DNA of 64,000 nt from Neocallimastix lanati (nom. inval.) (lineage: Eukaryota > Neocallimastigomycota > Neocallimastigomycetes > Neocallimastigales > Neocallimastigaceae): positions 313,501 through 377,500 of the forward strand of contig JACVTC010000008.1 in NCBI GenBank assembly GCA_016946835.1. Direction: 5' to 3'. Positions 9,320 through 19,085 of the stretch are shown piece after piece; within the stretch, counting starts at the first letter, position 1, and the number at the start of each line of letters is the position of its first letter. Position numbers and translations under genes: made by a program. The notes beneath the pieces are model-generated. The model worked only from the letters and a program-made list of their open reading frames with translations. It was not told where the DNA came from and did not search any database.

Positions 9320-12300
9320 CTCAGATAAATAAAATTGAAAAACAGTCATCACATCACAATAAATATTTTAATTTATATATTAAAAGAAAACGTGATGACA
9401 ATAATAATGACAAAGATGAAAATAGTGATAATGAACAATCTTCATCTTCCAACAAAAAAAATAAAGTTAATAATACGAAGTATAATGAAAATTCCAACAC
9501 TATTGATAATTCTTTAAAAAATATAAACAAGGATAATTTACATATGACAGAAAAGGAGGTATTCAATACAACACTTCCACAAAAACAACAAAATTCCGAA
9601 CCTACTGTTAGAAAGAAAAGAGGAAGGAAACCTATTTTTAAAAATTTTTCTATAATAGATCCTTCCATTTACAATAATAAATCGATACAAGGTGCAAAAA
9701 AGGAAAATAAACAAAATCGTAATGAAAGAAGAGTTGGAGAAGATGTTCAATATGACTTAGAATTAGAAAACCCAAATACATCAAAGAAGGCAAATAAAGA
9801 TACAACTATTTATGATGTTTTTAAAGCAATATCGATGTTAAAAGACAATAAAGAATATAATTTATTTGATGCGTTAAATAATACTAACGCAAGAATTACC
9901 TTTGCTCAATTATTTAATGTCAGTCCCTCGTTACGAAAATTATGCAATTAAGGTTTAAAATTGAATAAGGATGATGTAAGATATATTAAAATGATACAAA
10001 ATTTTCCTGTAAATGATGAAGAACTTGTTCAGGAAACCTTGGATGAATTAGATTATGTTGTAGAAAACAATATCGTAAATGTTTCAAATTCTGAAGGAAC
10101 TTTTGCTACTATTAACCAAATTTATGATAAAGAAAAGAAAAATAAAGTGAACATTGCTGTTGTTTTAGGTGAAATTGACGAATCTCCTGCTAAAGTACTA
10201 ATCGATACAGGTTCTGATGTTAACGCTATTACACATTCTTTTTATAACAAAATTTCAAATAATCATAAAATAGAATTAAAGCTCTGAAAAAAGAAATTAC
10301 TAAATTACTAAAACGTGGGTTGATTATTCCATCTCATTCTCCTTGGGCTTTTCCTGTTCTCTTGGTTAGGAAGAAAAATGGCGAATGGCGTATGTGTATA
10401 GATTTTAGAAAACTTAATGAAATTACTGTAAAGGACGCTTATGCTTTACCTTTTATTGACGAATTATTGGAATCTGTTCATGAGGCTACTATATTTTCAG
10501 CGCTTGATTTATTTTCTGGGTATCATCAGATTCCTATGAATCCTGATGATATTGAAAAAACTTCGTTTACCACTAAATTTGGAAATTATTGTTTTAAAGT
10601 TATGCCCTTTGGATTAACGAATGTCCCAGCTTCTTTTCAAAGAGAAATGAATAGAATTCTAATGCCTTTAATTGGAAAATGTTTATTCGTGTATATGGAT
10701 GATATTTTAGTTTATTCGCCAACTATCGAACAACATTTTATTGATTTGGAAAATGTTTTTTCAATTCTTAGGAAATATAATTTTTCCATTAATTTAGATA
10801 AATGTAAATTTTGTCAACATTCCGTTGAAGTTCTAGGACACGTTCTTTCCGACTAAGGATTACAACCCGTTCCAAACAAAGTCTTTGCTATTGCTTCATA
10901 GAAGATACCGACCAATGTTTCTCAATTACAATCTTTTTTAGGACTTGCAGGATATTATAGGAAATTTATTCCTAATTTTGCTTCTCTATCGAATATCTTA
11001 TATAAATTCACAAGTAATAAAGTTAAATTTATATGGACTGAAGAACATACTACCGCCTTTAATGCTTTACGTGATTCTCTTTGTCATCATCCTATATTGA
11101 AATATCCAGATCCCAATAAACCTTTCATTATTCGAACTGACGCTTCTTCTTATGCAATTTCTGCTGTACTTTTACAATATTATGATACAGATGAAAAAGA
11201 ATTTCCTATTTATTTTCAAAGTCGTTGTCTTAAAAAGGCTGAATTAAACTATTCTGTGACTGAAAAAGAAGGCCTTGCGATTATTTTTGCTTTAAAGAAG
11301 TTCCGTCCATACATTGTTGCTTCATATTTTGTTGTGAAACTTTTTACGGATTACAAACCCCTTTTAGGTTATTTTAAAACAAGTATTCCTTCTTCTGAAA
11401 GGCACTTACGTTGGATTTCACTTTTTAATGAAATGAAAGTCGAACTCTTATACGAAAAAGGTAAGAATAATATCATTGCAGATGCGTTGTCTTGCCTTCC
11501 GTCAGGTAATGTTCTTTCTATTAATACTATCAAAGACATTTCTCGCGGTATCAGCTCTACTTCCGATTCTATCCCTGCTCCTATTTTAGATTACGTTAAT
11601 AAAAATTACTCCTTTCTTAACGGTAAATTGGTTTACAAAGATAAGTCTAATATGTTACTTCAAGTTATTGAAAATGAGTCACAGAAACAGGACATTGTTT
11701 TAAAAGCTCATCTCGTCGGCCATGAAGGTGTGTCAAGAACTCTGGCTAGAATTAAAGAATATTATTACTGGCCTGGTTTAAAATCTGATGTGGAAAAAGT
11801 TGTTAAAACTTGTTTGAAATGTCAGTGTTACAGGCCTTCTCCCATTCCAAAGTACACTTCTACCATTCCAACACAAGTATCAAGACCTTTTGTTAGAGTG
11901 GGCCTTGATATTATTGGTCCATTATCTACTACCTTTAAAGGGAATAAATATTTATTCGTTTTGGTAGATTATTTCACGAAATGGGTAGAAGCAAAAGCTA
12001 CTAAAACAATCGATGCAAAAGATGTTATACAATTCTTAAAAGACGTCTTTTCGAGACATGGTCTCCCAGAAGTAATAATCACGGATAACGGAAGACAGTT
12101 TATTTCAGATATTACAAAGGCGATGGTGGATTTATATGGATCATGGATTCGTTTTATAACACCTCGTCACCCTGAAGCAAATGGTCATGTTGAAAATACT
12201 AATCGCGAGATTGAGAAAGTCTTAAGACATATCTGTGATAAACAAGAAAATTGGGATGAACTTCTTCCTTCTGCCTTATGGGCTTTACGAACTTCTAAAT

Positions 12301-12725
12301 CGAGTGTTACTGGGTTTAGTAGTTTTGAGCTATTATATGGAAGAAAAGATCTTTGGCCTTTAAGTGTTCTTCTTCCTGATTTAAATAAAGAAGAGAATGA
12401 ATCTGAATTAGAATATAACGTTAGAAGATTTATTAGACATCAACAATGGGTAGAGGAAGCTATTAATAACATACAATATGCTCATTCTTATTGGTTAGAA
12501 AGATCAAAGTCTGCAAGGAATATGCTTCATAAGTATAAACCTGGAGACTTAGTTCTTATTAGATATGTTAATAGGAAAAAATTAGACCGTTTTTTTATTG
12601 GACCTTTTAAAGTATTAAAGGCATCAAAATATAATACTTTAGTTTTACAGACATTAAAAGATAAACAATTATTGGAAAGAAACGTACATATCAAAGATGT
12701 AAAACCATATTTGGTAACAATATAA
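9298..12725 (+). pseudogene. Element A pol: protease, RT, RNase H, integrase (broken)
   Basis: Pol is reached by -1 frameshift (open from 9286) or from the ATG at 9298. Order: basic Asn/Lys-rich linker; in-frame TAA at 9949; protease with DTG (VLIDTGSDVNAI, about 10197); an abrupt jump at about 10282 from the protease into the RT entry, missing roughly 200 codons compared with element E; RT with YMDD (about 10697); TAA at 10855 and TAG near 10900 (probably TGG to TAG); RNase H with RTDAS (about 11130); integrase with HHCC (11715-11830), catalytic LDIIG (about 11908), TDNGRQF (about 12084) and HVENTNREIE (about 12190), so D,D,E are all present; and a GPF-type C-terminal domain (FFIGPFKVLK). 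It ends at TAA 12723-12725. The integrase looks complete, but the polyprotein cannot be made intact. Confidence 0.9.
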
Positions 12726-13064
12726 AATTTTAAAATTTTATTTTCCCCAATCACACAAAAAAAAAAAAATTTTTTTTATTAAATTATACAAATACAATAT
12801 AAATTGACCAAAATAATAAAATAAAATTTTTTATTACTTCAAACTAAAAACAAAATTTTTCTCCTACTTTTCAAATTAAAAGTAAAAGGACACTTGTAAA
12901 TAATATTATAAACAAAAACAAAAACAAAAAAAAACAAAAAAAACATATATATATATATATTTAAATATATAAACATAATTAGGTATTTTTTTTTTTTATT
13001 CATAAAAATTATTAATATATCAGATTCTTTATGTTAAATTTTTCAGCTATCCCAAAGTGATATC

Positions 13065-13080
13065 TTAAGGGAGGAAGTCT
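13065..13080 (+). promoter_or_regulatory. Polypurine tract of element A
   Basis: AAGGGAGGAAGTCT lies directly before the 3' LTR. It primes plus-strand DNA synthesis in this family. The same CTATCCCAAAGTGATATCTTAAGGGA context recurs in the decayed copy near 57070-57100. Confidence 0.75.
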
Positions 13081-13714
13081 TGATAAAGAATTTTCAAGAT
13101 ATTAAGTAAATTTTATTAAAAAAGTAAACAAAGAAAATCAATACAAATGTATTAAATTAATGTATTAGAAAAGTTATATTAAATTATATTTTTATACTCT
13201 TTAAAGTTATATTAATATTATATTTTAATTATTCTAAATTAGTATAATATATTATCTTTAAACTTTATTATATATTATTTTGTATTTTTGTTATATTATA
13301 TTATCAAAAAATATATTAAATTAAGTTATGAACTATATTAATCTAAAAAGAATAATAATTCATAAAAAGAAAATGTAAATAAACATTTAGAAGGGGACTT
13401 TGGAGGAAAAGGAGAAGAAATAATTAGTCAAATAGAATGAAGTGTTATTAAAATATAAAATAATAAATAATTAATATTTTTAAGTTATATTACTAAAAAT
13501 ATAACTTCTTCAAATAATAAATAATTTTTGTGTAATTATTTATAAAATAAATTTTGTGTAAAATTAATAGTTTATTTTTATAATAAAAAAATAAACAAAG
13601 TTTTTTTTTATTTTATCATTAAAAGTTTTAAAATAATTCTTTCTTAAAAGTTAGAAATTAAATACAACTTTAGAATAACATAATAATATTAATTAATATA
13701 TTATTCTGTTATCA
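13081..13714 (+). repeat. 3' LTR of element A
   Basis: 634 bp, nearly identical to the 5' LTR. Differences seen include a 4-bp AATT insertion near 13691 and about six substitutions. Confidence 0.9.
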
Positions 13715-13719
13715 AATAT

Positions 13720-14861
13720 AATAAAAATATAATAACAAAAATATATTAATTTTATAATAATAAAATATAATTTTTATATAATTTTAATATAATATTTAAT
13801 AAGATAATAATAAAAAATATAATAAAGTATAATAAAAATTTTATAATAAAAATGTAAAATAATAATAAATATAATTTTAATTATTTATAATAAAATATCT
13901 AATTGTTTACTATTACAATATTAAATAAATACAATACATTATTTTAAATAATTTAGTTATTTATACATTATTTAATTTCATTATTATATATTTTAATACT
14001 TTATTATTTTATTCTTATTTATTTATTAATTAATCTTAATAGTTTATTTAATTTTTTATTTATTTTTTATTTATTATTTGTATCTTTGTAATAATTTCTA
14101 TAAATTATAGAAATTATTATCTATAATATTAATTAAACTATTAATATTAAATAAACGATTAAAATAAAAAAAAGAATTTAATACTTATCTTTAAAATAGA
14201 GTTTATTATAAGAAAATATAATAGACTTTAAACATGAAAAGAGAAATAGAATATGTTTTTTATAAGAGCTTTATTAATCTATTTGATTATTAAATATTTT
14301 ATTATTTTTTTTTTTGATAAATTTTAAAATAATTTTTTTTTTTATATTAATTGAAATCTTAATGTCTTTATTGTTATTATATTTTTCTTAAAATAATAAC
14401 TCTTGATTTTCTAAAGACGAAAGTCAACAGCTATTTATATTTTTATAAATGTATTTTTCTAATCTTAACAAGGATTCTTTCCAGAAAAAGATTAGAAGAA
14501 AAAACTGGAAAGATTTTTGATCAATAATCTATACTTATTGATCATCGTGTTATTAAATAAAACCAATTATAATTAATCGGAAAAACTTTAATAACCGATT
14601 TTAATAACTAAATGAATTAAAAAGAAAAAAGGATAAAAAAAAGAGAAGGATAAAATAATGCTGAAATTTTATTAAATACATTTTTTCTATGAAATAATAC
14701 AGAAGTTATATTAAATACATTTTTTCATATAATAATTAATACATTAATTGGTATAATTGTTTTTAAATGAAATAAATTTTTAAAGAATAATAATTATTTC
14801 ATAATTATTAATTAATAAGAAATAGAAATAAATTATAAATAATTTATATCAATTTCTTACA
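13720..14861. other. AT-rich spacer with a repeat shared with 3.9 and 53.9 kb
   Basis: No gene. The segment 14180-14861 resembles 3905-4242 and parts of 53840-54170 (shared: TTATTAAATAAAACCAATTA… and AACCGATTT… motifs, and the end TTTCTTACA). It may be an old LTR family ending TTACA; the left end was not found. Confidence 0.4.
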
Positions 14862-15322
14862 ATCTTAACATTCCTTAGTTATCGATACTCAATGGTGCCT
14901 ACCTTGCCTTGCATACTAAATGTCACTGGGTTTGAATCTTATCTTTTACCTTTTGGAATAAAATATTTATTTAGTTATTAATTCTTTCATTCATTTAATT
15001 TAATAATAATAATTATTTAAATAATTATCATGTATTCATTTAATTCTAAACCAATCATGTATTTTAATTATAAAATTTTGAATATAAAAATCATGTATTA
15101 TTATTTTATTTTGACTCTTTGAGTCGATATTAACAAAATAACGTATCTTAAAATTAATATTAAATAAAAAATAATATATAAAACCATAATTATGAAAATA
15201 TTGAATAATAAAATAATTTAGTGTAATAATAAATAATAAAATCTCACATTTAGTATTTTGTTTATTAGTGAACACATCTACAATGACCTAGTGAAATAAA
15301 ATAAATCATCAAAATCGTTACA
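14862..15322 (+). repeat. D2: tRNA-like repeat, family D
   Basis: It contains CGATACTCAATGG (A-box-like) and CACTGGGTTTGAATC (B-box-like) about 33 nt apart, as in a tRNA, then a conserved AT-rich body, hairpin GACTC-TTT-GAGTC near 15114, terminal stem CTAGTGA…, and end ATCGTTACA. The 5' end is truncated or diverged compared with D4. Confidence 0.7.
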
Positions 15323-15911
15323 ATATCGATTCCCGTTGGAAACACACTCGCTACCTTGTTGTAGATGTGTTAATCCACCCACTAACCTTTCATTATTATT
15401 TTATTTATATTCAAAAGTTTTAATAATATATTAGATAAATCTATTCTTGCTATGAACTCTATTACTTCTGTTATTTCCTGAATCCGATTGGTGATCTCTG
15501 ATAAAAATAATTATGCTTTTAAAATTTGTGAAATTATCTACCTGAATAAGCATCCATCCATCAAGCTTTGTATCTGTGTTATTCATCCATTAAGTGGAAA
15601 CCCGATTTTCATCAAATTAAGTGTGCATTCATCAAGAGGAGCAAGCTCCCCGATATATGAAATACTTTAACTTAAAATAACATGCCACAATGTTGAATAA
15701 ACTCACTACCGGTACAGGCTATAATTGATGCTCAACTCACCCTAATCTAATCCATGGAATACATCTTTTGTTTTATCTATTCTTCTACTATTCTAATATC
15801 TCTAGCTTCCGTATTCATGGATATCTCTTTTATTATCCTGTTTTTAATTTACTAATCTTCTCCGAGTTGGTCTTAGCTTAGATCGTATGGTATCCGATCG
15901 TAGAGAAGGGG
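15323..15911. other. Unidentified core between D2 and D3, higher G+C
   Basis: About 590 bp with G+C visibly above its surroundings. Stretches such as CTCACTACCGGTACAGG and AGCTTAGATCGTATGG are non-repetitive. One 60-codon ORF (15488-15670) starts MVISDKNNY… and has no family motifs I recognise; codons upstream of it contain a stop. The core could be a non-coding internal region of a miniature element or a captured host fragment. Confidence 0.4.
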
Positions 15912-16356
15912 ATTATCAGCATCGTTTTACTTTGGTTATCGTTACTCAATCGAGCCTACCTTGCCTTACATACTAAATGTCACTGGGTTCGAATCTTTTA
16001 CCTTTTGAAATAAAATATTTATTTAGTTATTAATTCTTTCATTCATTTAATTTAATAATAATAATTATTTAAATAATTATCATGTATTCATTTAATTCTA
16101 AACCAATCATGTATTTTAATTATAAAATTTTGAATATAAAAATCATGTATTATTATTTTATTTTGACTCTTTGAGTCGATATTAACAAAATAACGTATCT
16201 TAAAATTAATATTAAATAAAAAATAATATAAAACCATAATTATGAAAAATAAAATAATTTAGTGTAATAATAAATAATAAAATCTCACATTTAGTAATTT
16301 ATATACACATCTACCAATGACCTAGTGATATAAAATAAATCACTAAAATCGTTACA
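15912..16356 (+). repeat. D3: tRNA-like repeat, family D
   Basis: Near-copy of D2. It has TATCGTTACTCAATCG (A-box-like) and CACTGGGTTCGAATC, which carries a B box GGTTCGAATC matching the Pol III consensus at 10 of 11 positions. The sequence before the B box (CTTGCCTTACATACTAAATG) resembles an anticodon arm with loop CTTACAT, as in tRNA-Val(UAC). It ends CACTAAAATCGTTACA. Confidence 0.7.
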
Positions 16357-16379
16357 CTTAATATAAATACATAGCTCAC

Positions 16380-17571
16380 TCATTAAACAATGGAAACCTA
16401 TTTCTTTTAATTTTTTATCTAGAGTATTATTCCATAAACGTCCAGACTGTTTGAGTCCGTACAAGACTTTCTTGAGTTCCTAACAACCTTTTTAATAATA
16501 TTCAGCACCTTCACGTATCTCCATATATACCTCTTCATTTTAAGTAAGATGATTTTATATCAATTTGATAAATATTAAATCCATTTATTACTGCTAATGC
16601 TGTGATTGTTCTTAAAGAATCATACTTTGATGTTGATGAATAAGTCTTATTGTAGTCCACACCATGTTTCTGGGTAAAACCTCAAGCCACTAATCTGGCC
16701 TTTCTTTTATTTATAGTGTTGTCTGAATTGTTTATATCTGAAAACCAATTTAGGAGTTACAATATTATAATTTTCTGGTACTTACCACCTCGTATACATT
16801 TAAATTTTTCATACTATCTAGTTCATCCTTCACCGCTTTGAACAATTCCTTTTTATCAATTTTAGTAAATATATCTTTATAATCATATGGTTTACATAGT
16901 TTCTCATTCACTGATAATAGTGAATATTCATTATTAGTTTTATTAGTAGATAATGTGTAATTATCGTTTAATATATCGTTTATATTGATGGATTTTAATT
17001 TGTTATTGTAATTATTAATGTTTTGTTCATCTAATTCTTTATATTTTCTTTTCATTTTCATTATTTTATATTTCTTATTGTTTATGTTTATATCTTTTGT
17101 TTCATTTACGTTTGTATTATCTTTACTTTGTTTATTTGAATTTAATTCTGTTCTTTCAATTTTTTCATTTGAATTTTATTTAATTCAATATTTCCCATGT
17201 TAATTATACTTTGTTGGTTTGAATTTACATTAAGTTCTATATTTCTTTTATTGTTATCAATATTATTTCATTGTTTACATTATTGTTATTATTATTATTA
17301 TTATTACTATTTATTTTATTTTCGTTTTTATTTAAATTTAAATTATTTGAATTATCATAATTATTATTAATATTTTCATTATTGTTATTTACATTATTTG
17401 AATTGTTTAGATTTAAATTGTATAAATTGTATAAATTGTTTAAATTGTTTAAATTGCTTTAATTATTATTTAAATTATTTTGATTATTATTTATACTTTT
17501 ATCATTTAAATTTTTTATCAATGTTTGTAGTATTAATATTTTTTAAATTATTATAATTTAAATCGTTATTA
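16380..17571 (-). pseudogene. copia-2 (downstream part): linker and start of reverse transcriptase
   Basis: On the minus strand an Asn-rich linker (17250-17560) leads into 16765-17061, which ends with 'KELFKAVKDELDSMKNLNVYEVV', the usual entry into copia RT. Beyond a frameshift, decayed RT follows to about 16380 (recognisable: an 'ARL/GxxQKHGVDYNKT'-like stretch near 16680 and an 'IYQIDIKS-YLKEEVYMEI'-like stretch near 16530). The YVDD box is not reached; D3 abuts the end. I infer that this is the same element as 25770-27965: the two halves have the same strand, their Asn-rich linkers would join, and the material between them is accounted for by LTR G, LTR G2 and element H. Confidence 0.65.
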
Positions 17572-17576
17572 CTTAC

Positions 17577-18197
17577 TGTAAAGATTTAATAAATCTTTAA
17601 TACATTAAATAGCTTAATTTTTCGTACAATTAATTTATTTAATGTATATGAATTATTTTTTTAATATAAAATTTATTGAAATAAAATTTAATTATTTTTT
17701 TAATTGAAAATATTTTTTAATTAGTTTAGTTAATTTAGTTTAGTTTTAAATAGTTAAATATTAATTTAGGAATAATCTTAAATAGTTAATATTTATAAAA
17801 ATAGTTTTTCAATATTAAATATATAATTAAAATTATTATAAGTATTAAAATAATAAATAAAATAAAGAGTTTAAAAAATTAATTTTAGTTTTAGTAAATT
17901 AATAAATAATAAAAAATTATTAATTAAAAAATCTTTTGTTTATAAATAAATAGTTTTATATATATTATTAAATAACATCATATATTAATATTGTAATAAG
18001 AAAAAATATAAATTCATGTAATTTTTCTTAATTTAATCGATGTATTAGTTATTAACTATTTTACAGTTAATAACATAAAAGAAGTTTATAATTAATAAAA
18101 GAATTTATTAATAAAAGAAATTACTTTAATTTCATTTGTTTAAATTGTAGTGTTTTTTTATTGTTATAATCTGTTTTTTATTGACGGATTCATTACA
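17577..18197 (+). repeat. Solo LTR, family G
   Basis: 621 bp, TGTAAAGATTT…GGATTCATTACA, with a perfect 5-bp duplication CTTAC (17572-17576 and 18198-18202). It matches, in opposite orientation, the LTR at 61115-61728 of chromovirus G over its full length. The internal part was lost by LTR-LTR recombination. Confidence 0.9.
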
Positions 18198-18207
18198 CTT
18201 ACTTATA

Positions 18208-18426
18208 TGTATAAAGAGTTTTATGTCAAAACAGATTATAATAATACAAAACACTATATTATAAAATAAATTCTTTTATTAAAAATAATTGTTTTATGAG
18301 AAATCTTTTATTAAATAGTTCTTATTATGTTATGAACTATAAAATCATAAAAATAACAATTACATTCTTTCAATTAAAGAAAATTTACAATATTTATATT
18401 TTTTCTTAATTATATTCTAATATATT
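18208..18426 (-). repeat. Old LTR G2, left part (continues at 25265-25757)
   Basis: A diverged relative of LTR G in reverse orientation (shared in reverse: …TTATTATAATCTGTTTT…, AATAAAAGAATTTATTT). It is cut at 18426 by element H and resumes after H, ending ATCTTTACA at 25757, the reverse of an LTR start TGTAAAGAT. Its target duplication could not be resolved. Confidence 0.55.
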
Positions 18427-19068
18427 TATAACAAAATATTATAATAAATATAATAACACTCAAAAAAAAAACAAAAATTATTTTATTTTTTATTTATTTT
18501 TTTTCTTTTATTATAATTATTTTATTAATTATATTTATTATAATACTATAAGCCGCAAGGGTTGATATAGTATTAATATTAAAAAAAGTTTTATTAAAAA
18601 TTAAGTTTTATTAACTAAACAAAATTAAAATAAAAAACACAAAGAAAAGAATATTTGTTAATAAGAATTTTACTCATATTTATATTTTTTTCAAAAGTTA
18701 AAGTTATTAAAAAATAAAAATAAAAGTTTCTAAAAAGTTCTTAAAAATCGAAAAATTTAGAAAAAATAGAAAACAATAGAATTAAGAATTTAATAGAATA
18801 AATTTTAATTAATTAAACACAAGAATTATCAAGAAATTCTAGTAATTTCTTGAACTATAAAGAATCTTCTAGATATTTTTTAGAATAAAACTATAAAATA
18901 ATAATAAATGTGAATCGAACCCTAAGTAGTTTGATTCATGGTATTAGTTACTAACAACTATACCAGAAATAATATTTTTTAAATTTAATTATTTGTTTTA
19001 AAACTTTATTGAAAAATAATACTAAATATTAAAATAATAAAATAATTGTAATTATTGATTCTATTATA
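18427..19068 (-). repeat. 3' LTR of element H
   Basis: 642 bp. It contains two clean hairpins (TAATACTATA…TATAGTATTA at 18541-18575 around AGCCGCAAGGGTTGA; TCAAGAAATT…AATTTCTTGA at 18829-18853). In the element orientation it also has a tRNA-like stretch (18905-18975) with A-box-like GTATAGTTGTTAGTAA and B box GGGTTCGATTCA. Confidence 0.93.
18905..18975 (-). other. tRNA-like A/B-box module inside LTR H (copy in 3' LTR)
   Basis: Minus strand: TGGTATAGTTGTTAGTAAC, about 34 nt later GGGTTCGATTCAC. Spacing and motifs fit a Pol III internal promoter, but the T-stem and acceptor do not pair, so it is not a tRNA gene. An identical copy is in the 5' LTR at about 25096-25166. Confidence 0.5.
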
Positions 19069-19085
19069 ACTCTCTCCCTTAGAGA
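19069..19085 (-). promoter_or_regulatory. Polypurine tract of element H
   Basis: Minus strand TCTAAGGGAGAGAG lies directly before the 3' LTR and overlaps the last codons of gag-pol. Confidence 0.7.

Larger units (their letters stand above)
7735..13714 (+). mobile_element. Element A: Ty3/gypsy LTR retrotransposon with both LTRs
   Basis: This 5980-bp unit has LTRs at 7735-8364 and 13081-13714 and the 5-bp target duplication AATAT (7730-7734 and 13715-13719). Order: LTR, PBS, gag, -1 frameshift site, protease, RT, RNase H, integrase, PPT, LTR. The integrase follows RNase H, the Ty3/gypsy order, and there is no chromodomain. I count about six substitutions and one 4-bp indel between the LTRs, so the insertion is recent. 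The coding region is nevertheless damaged (one gag frameshift, three in-frame stops, a protease-RT deletion), so it is probably non-autonomous. A decayed relative lies at 54546-57201. Confidence 0.9.
14862..16356 (+). mobile_element. Candidate miniature LTR element with tRNA-like terminal repeats (D2-core-D3)
   Basis: Two direct D repeats (14862-15322 and 15912-16356), highly similar over about 440 bp, flank a 589-bp core of clearly higher G+C. A purine tract AGAGAAGGGGAT (about 15902-15913) sits at the junction of core and second repeat, where a polypurine tract would be. No convincing tRNA PBS follows the first repeat, and the 5' edge of the first repeat is unclear. I infer a TRIM-like element; two unrelated insertions of a SINE-like repeat are the alternative. 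Confidence 0.45.

Noticed and set aside
9949-10902. Alternative genetic code (TAA/TAG read as sense)
   Set aside because: H (1442 codons) and E (about 1440 codons) have no internal TAA, TAG or TGA and use CAA/CAG normally. The stops in A pol are mutations.
15840-15915. 5S rRNA-like sequence in the D2-D3 core (GATACCATACGATC…)
   Set aside because: Only a vague resemblance in reverse; the internal control region and stem pattern of 5S rRNA are not there.
14862-16356. D repeats as Helitrons
   Set aside because: A hairpin near the 3' end is present, but the ends are TG…CA with inverted termini and D4 has a 4-bp duplication; Helitrons make none and end CTRR.
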